Shown: one piece after another, positions 6,783 through 15,618 of the stretch | Layout: the number at the start of each line of letters is the position of its first letter | Numbering within the stretch: the stretch's first letter is position 1 | DNA from: Pseudomonadota bacterium | GTDB lineage: Bacteria; Tectomicrobia; Entotheonellia; Entotheonellales; Entotheonellaceae | Direction: 5' to 3' | Assembly (NCBI GenBank): GCA_005777235.1 | Contig: SXND01000079.1 | Span: 1 to 39,813, forward strand | DNA: 39,813 bases | The notes under the pieces: generated by a model | What the model saw: the letters and a program-made list of their open reading frames with translations, nothing else | Told to the model about the DNA's origin: nothing | The model's database searches: none | Program-made: the position numbers and the translations under genes

Positions 6783-8036
6783 ATGACTCAGAGTGTTTTT
6801 GTCCTGGATACCGCCCGTCAACCGCTGGATCCCTGCACCCCAGCACGGGCCAGACACCTCCTCAAGCAAGGGCGTGCCGCAGTGTTTCGACGCGTCCCCT
6901 TTACGGTCATCCTGCACGACCGCACGCTGGCGGAGTCTGTCGTGCATGCGCACCGCCTCAAGATTGACCCTGGCAGCAAGACAACCGGCCTGGCCATCGT
7001 GGATGACACGCGTGTCCTCTAGGCGGCAGAGCTGACCCACCGTGGGCAGCGGATCACAGCCGCGCTGGCCACGCGGCGCGCGGGGCGCAGGAGTCGGCGG
7101 GGGCGGCATACGCGCTACCGGCCCGCACGCTTTCTCAACCGCACACGCCCGGCAGGCTGCCTGGCGCCGTCCCTGCGGAGCCGGGTGGGCAACGTGATGA
7201 CGTGGGTTGCCCGGCTCACGCGATCCTGTCCGCTCACGGCGTTGAGTCAAGAGCTGGTGCGCTTTGATATGCAGTTGATGCAACACGCCGAGATCGCCGG
7301 TGTGGCGTATCAGCAAGGGGAACTCGCCGGGTGCGAGGTCCGCGAGTATCTGCTAGAGAAATGGCACCGCACGTGTGCGTACTGCCACAAGACGGGCGTG
7401 CCCTTGCAAGTCGAACATATCATCCCGAAGGCACGCGGCGGCTCAGACCGGGTCTCCAACTTGACGCTGGCCTGTGGTCCGTGCAACCAGCAGAAGGGCG
7501 CACAGACTGCCGCAGAGTTTGGCTTCCCGCTCATCCAGGCGCAGGCAAAGCAACCGCTCAAAGACGCGGCGGCGGTCAACGCCACACGGTGGGCGCTCTA
7601 TGAGGCCCTCAAGGGGACAGGGCTCCCTGTCGAGACGGGGACAGGCGGGCGCACGAAGTATAATCGGACGCGCCTGGGGTTCGCCAAGTCGCACTGGGGT
7701 GACGCCGCCTGCGTGGGGGCAAGTACGCCAGACGCACTGCATGTTGCCGGGATGCAGCCGCTGGGTATCAAGGCCATGGGGCACGGCAACAGACAGATGT
7801 GCGGGACAGACAGGTTTGGCTTCCCCACCCGCCACCGTGGACGCGCCACGACGTTTCTGGGCTTTGCGACCGGCGATCTGGTCCGTGCGCGTATCCCCCA
7901 GGGGAAGCACGCTGGGACGCACACGGGGCGGATCACCATACGGCAGCGGGCCAGTTTCCGCCTGGGACGTATGAATGTACACCCCAAATACCTGACACGC
8001 GTGCAGAGAAGTGATGGCTATGCCGTATGCCTTTGA
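6783..8036 (+). pseudogene. iscB: iscB RNA-guided nuclease gene with one premature amber codon
   Basis: IscB is the Cas9 ancestor that cuts DNA with an RNA guide. The frame encodes 417 codons. The PLMP-type N-terminus (VFVLDTARQPLDPCTPARAR) comes first, then RuvC-I with Asp62 (KIDPGSKTTG), an Arg-rich bridge helix near 90-125, and RuvC-II with Glu157 (ELVRFD). The HNH domain has CAYC, VEHIIPKARGGSD with His212, and a CGPCN zinc pair. RuvC-III has HWGDAACVG. All expected motifs are present, but codon 80 is TAG (7020-7022) between AIVDDTRVL and AAELTHRGQR, where CAG (Gln) would fit. The downstream part could at best restart at a GTG near 7185, losing RuvC-I. Hairpins follow the stop. TAG is a normal stop in neighbouring genes, so reassignment is unlikely. 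Confidence 0.88.
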
Positions 8037-8051
8037 GACAGCAGAAACCCC

Positions 8052-8083
8052 GGACAGCCTCGGGCAGTGAGCCCGCGCTGTCC
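8052..8083 (+). terminator. hairpin downstream of iscB
   Basis: GGACAGC at 8052-8058 pairs with GCTGTCC at 8077-8083, with an inner GGGC/GCCC stem. It lies 15 bases after the iscB stop codon and is followed by a C-rich rather than T-rich tract, so termination is possible but not certain; it may be part of the right end structure. Confidence 0.4.
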
Positions 8084-8127
8084 GCGCCTTTCCCCCTCCC
8101 TCCACATGCGGCGCATTCTGGAGGGAG

Positions 8128-9000
8128 CACCTCGGCGGCTCGGTGGCGCAGATGGTGCATGCCTTTGGCATTGCCTATAGCCAGGCCGCGGGCAATCGTC
8201 AGTGTATTGTCGATGGCGCGCTGACCAAGCGCTTGCAGGCCGGGCAGGCAGCCAGTAGTGGGGTCACGGCCGCGGTGCTGGCGCAGGCGGGCTTGACGGG
8301 GGCGCAGGAGGTCTTTACCGGACGGTATGGCTTTTTGCCGATGTATCAGCCGGAAGGCTATGCGGTGCAGGAGCTGACCCACGAGTTGGGCACCAGTTTC
8401 CGTGGCGAGTGCCTCAGTTTCAAAGCCTACCCCTGTGGTCGGCGGGCCCATGCGACGCTGGCCGTGGCCCTGGCCCTCTATCAGCAGCTTGACTTGGCGA
8501 CAGCGCGGGCTGGAGAGGATATTGCTGCGGTGACGGTGACTACGGATCCATCCAGCTATCGGGAGCAATTTGCGCCTGGCGTCAATAAGCGGCGGCCTAC
8601 GCAGGTGGTGGAGGCCCAATTCAGTACGCCGTTCTTGGTGGCGGCAGGCCTGGCGCTGGGTACAATCGGCATTGGCGAAGTGGCAGGCGTCGATGATGCG
8701 CGGGTGCTGGCCCTGGCTGCACGCATCCAGGGGGCGGCGCGGGACGGCGTGCCAGAGGGCTGGGCGCAGATTACTGTCCGTCGTACTGATGGACGCACGG
8801 CCACGCTGGAAGCCACCATCCCCTCAGGCGCCCCCGAGCACCCTCTCAGCGATACGCAATTGCAGGCAAAATTCCGCGACTGTGCAGCCCACGCTGTGCG
8901 GCCTATCCCAGCCGAGGCCGTCGCACGGACCATTGATCTGATCTACCACCTCGAAACGGTGCTTGAGGCACGGGAGGTGCTCCACGTGGCGCAAGCCTAA
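8128..9000 (+). pseudogene. MmgE/PrpD family protein, 3' fragment
   Basis: Family sequence resumes at about HLGGSVAQMVHAFGIAYSQAAGN and runs to a TAA at 8998-9000, about 290 residues in the same frame as the 5' piece. The segments KRLQAGQAASSGVTAAVLAQAGL, SFKAYPCGRRAHA and FSTPFLVAAGLALG are typical of the family's core and C-terminal domain. Compared with the usual 440-460 residues, about 100-120 codons are missing between the two pieces. The lost part is where family members carry the HALDFDD and HxTxTxG segments, so precise loss of the IscB element alone would not restore an enzyme. Confidence 0.8.
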
Positions 9001-9023
9001 CGTCAATGCGACCGCCTCTCTGC

Positions 9024-9046
9024 AGCCCTCTTAGGGCTTTCTCCTT
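9024..9046 (+). terminator. weak terminator-like hairpin
   Basis: AGCCC (9024-9028) pairs with GGGCT (9034-9038) around TCTTA and is followed by a T-rich tract, just after the end of the MmgE/PrpD remnant. The five-base-pair stem makes it a weak candidate. Confidence 0.4.
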
Positions 9047-9116
9047 GCAATCTCGTCGGGAACATGTTACGAACAGGTCAGCGGTGGAGTCACAGGAGGG
9101 GCAGGATACGTATCCC

Positions 9117-9335
9117 ATGTATGTCGTTGTGCGCTTATGGACCATTCTGAGTCTTGCCTGGCTTCTCGTCTTTCTGCAACCAGCCTATGCCAACGGCGAG
9201 CACGTGCATGTGGGGGGGATTTTTCTTATCCTCCTTGGGGGCGTCGTGTTCCTCAGCAGTTTTATCGTGGTCTTCTATTTTTTGTTCCGCTCGCCCTCGT
9301 CTGAGTCCGAAGATGAAGAAGGCCCTGAGGCATAG
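9117..9335 (+). CDS. small secreted/membrane protein, unknown
   Basis: The 72-residue protein starts with a hydrophobic signal-like segment (LWTILSLAWLLVFLQ) ending in AYA, a plausible signal peptidase site. A short His-containing stretch (NGEHVHVGG) follows, then a second hydrophobic helix (FLILLGGVVFLSSFIVVFYF) and an acidic tail rich in Ser, Glu and Asp. It would thus be a membrane protein with a negatively charged tail. GGAGG lies about 18 bases before this ATG; a GTG upstream in frame is another possible start. It precedes the HlyD gene by 74 bases, and no family was recognised. Confidence 0.5.
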   Translation: MYVVVRLWTILSLAWLLVFLQPAYANGEHVHVGGIFLILLGGVVFLSSFIVVFYFLFRSPSSESEDEEGPEA

Positions 9336-9409
9336 CCGCGCCCATACGCTGCTGTGCCGTGCCCCACAGGGTTCCAAAAGTTTGAGAGAATGTAAAGGAG
9401 TAGAGATAC

Positions 9410-10789
9410 GTGGTAGAACAAGTCAGGCAGCGGATGTCGCTGATTGGACGAATGCGGCGTGTGATCGAACGGCCCTATTTACTCATGGCGGCGATCATCC
9501 TGGTGTTAGGGGCCATCTGGTTCACGCGTCTGGCTTTACAGGAATTTCTCCTGCTCGACCGTCTGACCAATGTGTATACCAACGATGCCCAGATTAAGAT
9601 GGATGCCTATCCCATCAAAGCCGGGGTGAGCGGTGAAGTGCGCGACGTGCTGGTGAAGGAAGGCGAGCGTGTGGAGAAAGACCAGATCCTCGTCCACCTG
9701 GTGCCGGACGACCTGCAGGCGGAGATGCGCCGGGCTGAAGCAGTCGCCGAAGGTATTGTGCAACAACTCGACGAGATCCGGCGCGAACTGCCCCTGGCGC
9801 TGCAGCAGGCGCAGAACGAGGTCGCCAAAGTCCAGGCGGGGCTGGACACCAAGCAGGTGACGTCACGGAGGGCCGAGGTGCTGCTCGATGTGCAGCGCGA
9901 TCGTACCGACAAGATGCGCCGTGAACACGAAGCCAGTCTCGAAGCCGCCCGTGCCAATCTGCGCGAGCAGGAAAGTGCCGTGCGTGACGCCGAGGCGAGT
10001 CTGCAGCGCATGCGCAGTCTGGCCAGTGAGGGCGTGGTGTCGCAGGATCGCCTGGATAGCGCCCAGACAGCCTCTGACCGGGCGCACGCCCGCCTCTCTG
10101 CCCTGCGCGAACAGGTTCGCCAGGCCCAAGAGCACTACCCGGCGGGTGATTCCCCGCATATGATTCGTGTGCACGAGCAAGACTGGCAACGGCAGCAAGC
10201 GGAGGTCAAGGAGCAACGCGCCGCGTTGGAGGCCGCCCGCACGAACTTACAGATGGTGGAGATGCGCGGGCAGCGTCTCAAGGTGCTCGAAGCGCGCTAT
10301 CAAGAAGCGCAGGCCCAAGTCGAGACGGCCCGGCTCAAACTGGCCAAAACCGTCATCCGCAGCCCGGTCTCTGGCCTGGTGGGCCAGCGGAACATCGAGC
10401 CGGGCAGTCTGGTGCGTGGGGATGGGGGAAATCCGCCGCTGCTGATTATTCATGATCCAGAGACCCGTTGGATTGAGGCCAATGTCTGGGAATCGGATAT
10501 CAGCCGTGTGCGCGTTGGACGCCCCGTCGATATCTGGATCGATGCCTTCAAGATGAGCACACTCGGGCGCGGCAAACCGTTCCGTGGGCAGGTGGTGCGT
10601 ATCAATCCCACCACCTCGGCAGAAATTTCGGGCTTGCCGCCGGAACGGTTTTTTACACGGCGTGAACAGAAAGTGCCGGTCAAAATTTCGCTCGACAGCC
10701 CGAATCCTGGCTGGCGCGCTGGGATGCTTGCCGAGGTGCTCATTTTAGTCGATGACGGCGCTGTGGCGCACGAATCACCGCCCAGGTAG
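9410..10789 (+). CDS. HlyD/EmrA-family membrane fusion protein
   Basis: This 459-residue periplasmic adaptor would link an inner-membrane exporter to an outer-membrane channel. A cytosolic N-terminus is followed by one membrane helix near residues 23-43 (YLLMAAIILVLGAIWF). The first half of a barrel-sandwich (lipoyl-like) domain is at about 60-105 (IKAGVSGEVRDVLVKEGERV). A long alpha-helical hairpin with heptads rich in Arg, Glu, Ala and Gln covers about 105-310. The second lipoyl half (KTVIRSPVSGLVGQRNIEPG) is near 320, and the beta-barrel domain follows. The hairpin resembles EmrA more than AcrA. GTG at 9410 follows AAGGAG. No transporter is adjacent except the YihY-type membrane protein 10 bases downstream, so its partner is open; the TolC-family gene at 27628 is one candidate. 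Confidence 0.85.
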   Translation: MVEQVRQRMSLIGRMRRVIERPYLLMAAIILVLGAIWFTRLALQEFLLLDRLTNVYTNDAQIKMDAYPIKAGVSGEVRDVLVKEGERVEKDQILVHLVPDDLQAEMRRAEAVAEGIVQQLDEIRRELPLALQQAQNEVAKVQAGLDTKQVTSRRAEVLLDVQRDRTDKMRREHEASLEAARANLREQESAVRDAEASLQRMRSLASEGVVSQDRLDSAQTASDRAHARLSALREQVRQAQEHYPAGDSPHMIRVHEQDWQRQQAEVKEQRAALEAARTNLQMVEMRGQRLKVLEARYQEAQAQVETARLKLAKTVIRSPVSGLVGQRNIEPGSLVRGDGGNPPLLIIHDPETRWIEANVWESDISRVRVGRPVDIWIDAFKMSTLGRGKPFRGQVVRINPTTSAEISGLPPERFFTRREQKVPVKISLDSPNPGWRAGMLAEVLILVDDGAVAHESPPR

Positions 10790-10799
10790 GAGAGACGCT

Positions 10800-12194
10800 G
10801 TGACGCGCCTCGCAGCGCTCGTGCCCCAGGGTCTCGCCTTGTATCAGCGCGGTCGCCTGTTCGTGGGGCGCGACATCTGGCGCGCTGATGCCGCGGCCAC
10901 CTCACGTCTGGGTGGCGTGGGGATTTATCTTCTCCGTATCCTGCTGATCGTGATCCGAGGCTGTGCGCTCGAACATCAGTGTCTGCTGCGTGCCGCAGCC
11001 CTGACCTACAATACCCTCCTCTCCGTTGTGCCGATGCTGGCCTTTATGCTGGCCTTTCTCAAAGCGCTCGGGGTGCATAATCTGCTCGAACCGCTGCTGA
11101 TCAATTTGTTGTCCGTTAGTTCCGAAGACACGGTGCGCATCATGATCGCCTATGCCAACAACATCGAAGTACGCACCCTGGGCGGCATTGGCCTGGGCAC
11201 GCTGGTGGTGACGACGGTGTTAGGCGTGGGCAACGTAGAACGGTCTTTTAATGAAATCTGGGGCGTGCGTACCGAGCGCCCCGTGCTGCGCAAGATTGCG
11301 GACTATGCCAGCGTCCTGGTGCTGGCCCCAGTGGCTTTACTGCTCGCGACCGGGATCAATACCCGTCTGCATAGCCCGGCGTTTGTGCAAGCGTGGTTGG
11401 GCGTCCGGGTTATCAGCGAGGCGGTGACTTTTTTTTCAGCCATGCTCTCAACGCTGCTACCCTATGTCGCTTTGTGGCTGGTGTTTACGTTCTTTTATGC
11501 CTTTCTCCCCAACACGCGTGTGCATGTCCTCCCAGCCCTGGTGGGTGGCGTGGTCGGTGGCACCCTCTGGCAGCTTACCCAGTGGGCCTACATCGAACTC
11601 CAAGTGGGCATGGCCAATGCCCAGGCGATCTATGGGGCCCTGGCGCAGCTGCCAGTGCTGATGCTGTGGATCTATGTGAGTTGGATTATGACCTTACTCG
11701 GCGCCGAGGTCGCCTATGCCTGCCAACATGCCACCACCTATGTCCCGGCGCGCCTGGTGCGTTCGGCCAGTGTCTATGTGAAGGAATGGTTGACACAAGC
11801 ACTGTACTTTGCATTAGTACGTGCCTTCAGGACTGGCACGGAGGCCTGGTCTGCAGCGACGTTTGCGCAGGAGTACTCCCTCCCCTTGCCGCTGGTGCAT
11901 GAGCTCCTCGCCCCCTTACGTCAGGCGGGTCTGGTGGTCGAAGCGGCTGACGCGCCGGAGCATTATGTGCCGGGGCGTGATCCGGCGAGCATGACGCCCT
12001 GGGATATCCTGTACACGCTGCGGCATCACGGGGACCAGGCCCTCGGCACGCTCATCGCCTTACATGATCCCCTCATCTCTCAGCTGATGAGCCAAATTGA
12101 GGCGGCGCAGCAACAGGTGGCTGGTGCCTCGAGTATTGCGCAATGGCTGGCCGGGAAAGTCCCCGCGCCTGCCTCGCAAAGGAGCCCCATATGA
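10800..12194 (+). CDS. YihY/UPF0761 family membrane protein with C-terminal helix-turn-helix-like domain
   Basis: The 464-residue protein matches the YihY/BrkB family of inner-membrane proteins. It has the conserved AALTYNTLLSVVPMLAFML helix near residue 65 and about six membrane helices. FNEIWGVR lies near 160, LPNTRVHVLPALVGGVVGG near 240 and a YG(A)LAQLPVLMLWIYVSW helix near 285. Beyond about residue 320 comes a soluble region of some 130 residues (QEYSLPLPLVHELLAPLRQAGLV) like a winged helix, found in many longer family members. The family's molecular function is not settled. GTG at 10800 follows AGGAG. Its TGA overlaps the ATG of the next gene, so expression is coupled. Confidence 0.8.
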   Translation: MTRLAALVPQGLALYQRGRLFVGRDIWRADAAATSRLGGVGIYLLRILLIVIRGCALEHQCLLRAAALTYNTLLSVVPMLAFMLAFLKALGVHNLLEPLLINLLSVSSEDTVRIMIAYANNIEVRTLGGIGLGTLVVTTVLGVGNVERSFNEIWGVRTERPVLRKIADYASVLVLAPVALLLATGINTRLHSPAFVQAWLGVRVISEAVTFFSAMLSTLLPYVALWLVFTFFYAFLPNTRVHVLPALVGGVVGGTLWQLTQWAYIELQVGMANAQAIYGALAQLPVLMLWIYVSWIMTLLGAEVAYACQHATTYVPARLVRSASVYVKEWLTQALYFALVRAFRTGTEAWSAATFAQEYSLPLPLVHELLAPLRQAGLVVEAADAPEHYVPGRDPASMTPWDILYTLRHHGDQALGTLIALHDPLISQLMSQIEAAQQQVAGASSIAQWLAGKVPAPASQRSPI

Positions 12195-12915
12195 AACTGG
12201 CGGTCGTTGCTGCAGTCGGAAGCTATACCCCGGTAGATCTTGACGCCAAGCGGCGCAGTCTGTGTGCCGTGCTGCGCCCGACACGCAGGTGGACATGTTT
12301 ATGGCCGACAGCGGTGTGCCCTACGTGGAGTCGAGCCTGGAATTGTATCTGTCGGAAGTCGCCGTGGCGCGTAAGGTGGTGGAAGTCGCCCGTCTGGGGT
12401 ATGACGCCGTGGTGGGCACGGCTTTCCTCGATAATGGCCTTGATGCGGCCCGTGAGTTGGTGGACATCCCAGTCGTCGGCCCCGCCAAAACGACCATGTA
12501 TATGGCGGCCACGCTGGCGCATCGCTTTGGGGTCATCACCGCAGCAGGGGATTTGCCGCGTCACATCCGGGCGCTGGCCAAACTCCTCGGGGTCGACGAC
12601 CGCGTGGTGGGCATTCCCACCCTCAAGTGCACCGTGGCGGATTTTCTGCATGACGAGGCCAATGCCCTGGCCATGCTCATTGCCACAGGGCGGCACCTGG
12701 TGGAAGAGCAGGGCGCCGAAGCCCTCGTTTTGGGTTGTGGAGCCACCACGGGCCTGGCCTCGCGGATGGCGCACGCCTTAGGCGTCCCTGTGCTCGACCC
12801 AGGCTTGACCGCGGTGAAATACGCCGAAATGCTGGTCGATCTAGGGCTCAGCCACAGTAAGCGCGCCTTTCCGTACAATCCACGGGTGATGCAATTACTC
12901 AACGGTATGCGCTGA
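12191..12915 (+). CDS. Asp/Glu racemase-family protein with a one-base frameshift
   Basis: The ATG at 12191 follows AAAGGAG and overlaps the preceding stop (ATGA). The first codons read MKLAVVAAVGSYTPVD, as expected for a hydantoin/Asp-Glu racemase start. Family sequence then continues in another frame from about 12277 (PDTQVDMFMADSGVPYVES) to 12915. One base is missing around 12276-12279, within the proline codon before GAC. Both active-site cysteine regions of the family are in the second frame, at IPTLKCTVADF and LVLGCGATTG. From GTG 12262 alone a 217-residue product is open, but it would lack the first beta strand. The cause may be mutation or a sequence error. It would act on a small amino acid or hydantoin, substrate unknown. 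Confidence 0.65.
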
Positions 12916-12937
12916 TCGAGGTGGGAGCGGGGGCACG

Positions 12938-13945
12938 TCAGCAGGCGTAGCGAAAACTGCCGTCTATGAGCATCCTGAATAACTGGCAATGCGCCTCGGC
13001 AATGGGCAAGCCGCACAGATCTTGGACCCAGGCCCATTGCCCAAAGGGATTGAGTTCGAGAAAGGTGTACGTGCCATCGGGAGAGAGAATGAGGTCGATG
13101 GCGCCATACACCAAGCCATAGGTGCGCAGCAGTTGGATGCAGCGGGTGGCGACCGCAGCAGGTAACGTATGCGGCAAGTACGGCGTGCGTTCCAGATCGT
13201 AGCGCCGCCAGTCATGCTGGGACAGCGGGCTGTGCTGCGAATGAATCTCCGCTGCCAGCACGGTGTGCCCAAAGACGGTGGCGCGGATTTCGACTAGTTT
13301 GGGGACATAGGCTTGCCAGATGCTCGGGCAGGCGCGCAGGCTGGCGACATCGGCAAGATCATCGGCAGCGACCGGGCTGGTATAGAGCATGCGCTCGGAC
13401 CCATCGTCTACCTGGACCAGAGCCTGCTCAAAACCCTTGACGATGAGCTGACCCTCGGTGTCCTGCCACACACGCTGCACGGCGCCTGGTGCATTGCCCA
13501 TGCAGGTGCGCGGCACGGTGAATCCCAGCCCCGCCGCCGTCTGCAACTGCACGGCCTTGATCGAGGCGTAGTTCCCAGCATGCGGTCGATTCACCATGGG
13601 CCGTGGCACGCACTCCCAGAACCCGGTGAGGAACCAGCGCGTCTCGATGTTGAGAAAACGCGTCAGGCTTGCGGTGGGCGTAGTCCCTGGGGCATGCTGG
13701 ATGGAGGGTCGGCGGTACCAAATCACCCCCACGTCATCAAGCCGGACCTCGACACCATCCTCCAGCGTGATAGTACCCTCACACCAGCGGCCCTCGACCA
13801 ACTGCATGCTCGCCGTGCTGGCCGTTGGGACGGTCCCGGGATCCCAGCGACACCAGCGCAGTCCAGCCCGCTCCAGGTAGGGCAGCAAATACTCCGTGGT
13901 CGGATCAAAGGCTTGCGTCACAATTAAGACATCTGGAGCCGACAT
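12938..13945 (-). CDS. ATP-grasp family ligase (MvdD/RimK-like)
   Basis: The 335-residue product has the layout of small ATP-grasp ligases that activate a carboxylate with ATP. A Rossmann-like N-domain (APDVLIVTQAFDP) is followed by a central region with NRPHAGNYASIKAVQLQ near 125, typical of MvdC/MvdD RiPP maturases and related enzymes. IVKGFEQALV near 175 contains the ATP-binding lysine. WQAYVPKLVEIRATVFG follows, and DLILSPDGTYTFLELNPFGQWAW near 290 carries the metal-binding Asp, Glu and Asn. No microviridin-like precursor peptide is evident nearby. It follows the secreted-protein gene by seven bases, so the two are probably cotranscribed. Start ATG 13945 was chosen because homology begins there. 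Confidence 0.75.
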   Translation of the reverse strand: MSAPDVLIVTQAFDPTTEYLLPYLERAGLRWCRWDPGTVPTASTASMQLVEGRWCEGTITLEDGVEVRLDDVGVIWYRRPSIQHAPGTTPTASLTRFLNIETRWFLTGFWECVPRPMVNRPHAGNYASIKAVQLQTAAGLGFTVPRTCMGNAPGAVQRVWQDTEGQLIVKGFEQALVQVDDGSERMLYTSPVAADDLADVASLRACPSIWQAYVPKLVEIRATVFGHTVLAAEIHSQHSPLSQHDWRRYDLERTPYLPHTLPAAVATRCIQLLRTYGLVYGAIDLILSPDGTYTFLELNPFGQWAWVQDLCGLPIAEAHCQLFRMLIDGSFRYAC

Positions 13946-13952
13946 GCTTCTG

Positions 13953-14939
13953 CTACCGGATGAGGGAGACACGTGGGAAGGCGACATCCACGCCCTCCAC
14001 ATTGGTCTCCGTGGGCGTGGTATCGATATTGGCGCGCGCCAGTGGGGACGGGCCGCGTCCTAACGTATACACGGGGCGCACCGGGCCTTTGGCCACTTGC
14101 GCCATGCCGACCGCCCCGTTACGGAAGGTCAGGAGCCAATCGACCCACAGCACCTCGCCATCACGGCGGGCGCTCACCAGCATCTTGGTGGGGGCAAAGC
14201 GCTCTTGCTGCGCCGCGACCCAGGCATACAGCGCTGTGACGTCTGGATCGTCATTGTTGTCGATAATCTCGACACATTTCCGCAGCACTTCTGTATAGGC
14301 AATCACATCCTGTAGAGTAAACAAGGCGCGGCGTTGGCGGGCGAGCTCGTGGAGGTCGACATAGCCCGCGCCTAGACACGGATCATCCGCCTGGGAATCG
14401 GCTACAGCCAATTCCCCCACGGTATTATAGGTGGATGTCCCCTCCGTCATACAACAGCTCGCGGCCTTGGCCTGCGCCATCGAGCGCTCCGTGGCAATCC
14501 CCCGACGCACAATGAGGGGCTGCACGAACTTGCTATCATTGTACACTTTGAGCGTGAGGAAACCTCGTTCGCCGGCACTCACCAGCATGCTATAGCCGAT
14601 TTGATCCGCCGGAGCCACCGGACCCGCCAGGGCACCGTCCCACACCTCGGCTTCTTTGAGCACCCGGTCCAAGTGTTGTATGGCCACGTCGTTTGAGGTT
14701 TCCTGCTCCACCAAGCTGAGGAGTGTCCGGGCGATTTCGTCCGCGGCATCAGCAAACCTGTGGCGCTGGACCTCCCGAAAAAGCACCTCCCCACCCTTAT
14801 ACGGCCCCGAGGCGCAACCGTACAGCCCCGTACCCAGCGCCGCCACAGACAGCGAGGCGGCGCACAGTTGTAGCAGTGTACGCCGATCCAGACGTACCGG
14901 ATCCGTCAGCGCCGTCGCGCTGTGCTGGGATAGCCGCAT
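13953..14939 (-). CDS. secreted lipoprotein-like protein, unknown
   Basis: The 328-residue protein begins with a twin-arginine-like leader: LDRRTLLQLCAASLSVAALG followed by TGLYGC, where a lipobox cysteine is possible at about residue 42. The mature part has many Glu and Asp residues and several cysteines (ASCCMTEG, DDPCLGAGY, VLRKCVEII), but I recognise no domain. The DNNDDPDVTAL segment near 230 could bind metal, which is speculation. ATG 14939 has AGGAAG seven bases upstream. The gene sits between a VOC-type gene (13-base gap) and the ATP-grasp gene (7-base gap), so the three form an operon. Confidence 0.6.
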   Translation of the reverse strand: MRLSQHSATALTDPVRLDRRTLLQLCAASLSVAALGTGLYGCASGPYKGGEVLFREVQRHRFADAADEIARTLLSLVEQETSNDVAIQHLDRVLKEAEVWDGALAGPVAPADQIGYSMLVSAGERGFLTLKVYNDSKFVQPLIVRRGIATERSMAQAKAASCCMTEGTSTYNTVGELAVADSQADDPCLGAGYVDLHELARQRRALFTLQDVIAYTEVLRKCVEIIDNNDDPDVTALYAWVAAQQERFAPTKMLVSARRDGEVLWVDWLLTFRNGAVGMAQVAKGPVRPVYTLGRGPSPLARANIDTTPTETNVEGVDVAFPRVSLIR

Positions 14940-14952
14940 GCTCTCTTCCTCA

Positions 14953-15468
14953 TTAGCGTGACGCACCAGGCATCAAGGCGCGCAGGGCCTCGGCATACTC
15001 GGCGCGGGGAAACTCCTCGCCGTTGGGTACACGCATCATATCGGCATAAATCTCGAGGCGGTTGCCATCAGGATCCAGGAAGTAGAACGAGCGACTCCCA
15101 CTCCCTCCCAGGTTCCCACCCCCCTCAATACCATGGATGAGCGGACCGCTGAGCAGTTTGACGCCCTTGGCATGCAAATGCGCCAGGGCCTTGAGGAAGG
15201 CATCACGATCCTCGACTTCAAAAGCAATTTGCTGAATCAGCCGCTCGCGTTGCCCCACCGTCGTCAGGTCGGTACCTGGAGGTGCCGAACTGATGACAAA
15301 ATCATGGTGCATATCGTCAAAGCGTAAGAAGGCCGTTTCTGAACCGTCAGCCGCTTTGCGACGATTCGTGACACGACACCCCATCACTTCGGTGTAGAAA
15401 CGGAATGAGCGCTCAAAATCCTCAACCAACAGCCCCACGTGTCCAATCCGTTTAATATGGATCCCCAT
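14953..15468 (-). CDS. VOC-family (glyoxalase/extradiol dioxygenase-like) protein
   Basis: The 171-residue protein has two beta-alpha-beta-beta-beta modules. IGHVGLLVEDFERSFRFYTEVMGC near residue 5 carries the first metal-binding His, and HHDFVISS and IQQIAFEVEDRDAF follow in the middle. FYFLDPDGNRLEIYADM near 145 contains the metal-binding Glu. This is the vicinal oxygen chelate fold used by glyoxalases, extradiol dioxygenases and resistance proteins; the reaction cannot be told from sequence. The start ATG 15468 follows AGGAGG at a good distance; an in-frame ATG 18 bases upstream precedes that site and is less likely. Confidence 0.8.
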   Translation of the reverse strand: MGIHIKRIGHVGLLVEDFERSFRFYTEVMGCRVTNRRKAADGSETAFLRFDDMHHDFVISSAPPGTDLTTVGQRERLIQQIAFEVEDRDAFLKALAHLHAKGVKLLSGPLIHGIEGGGNLGGSGSRSFYFLDPDGNRLEIYADMMRVPNGEEFPRAEYAEALRALMPGASR

Positions 15469-15618
15469 GTGTGTGTCCTCCTGCATGGTTACCGTGTGTC
15501 TGCACTCAGAGAGTATTGCGACGCGATACCCCGCTCCGACGGCCCAATGAAGCGTCACTCTTTTATAGCAGGATATCGCCAGAGTGCAAGAGACAAAGCG
15601 CGGCAGGCGGATGGTGGC

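Larger units (their letters stand above)
6520..8130 (+). mobile_element. IscB element (IS200/IS605-type, no TnpA)
   Basis: The element holds only the iscB gene and its upstream RNA region. The left end shows the hairpin CCCC-A-ACCGCT-TCTC-AGCGGT-CT-GGGG at 6534-6560. The right end shows a nine-base-pair inverted repeat, CTCCCTCCA at 8096-8104 with TGGAGGGAG at 8119-8127. Exact ends cannot be fixed without an empty site, but family similarity of the interrupted gene stops at about 6519 and returns at about 8128. No TnpA transposase is present, so movement would need one in trans. Confidence 0.75.

Noticed and set aside
7020..7022. TAG in iscB read as an amino acid
   Set aside because: TAG ends several other genes here (for example at 4773 and 3896), so a reassigned code is unlikely.
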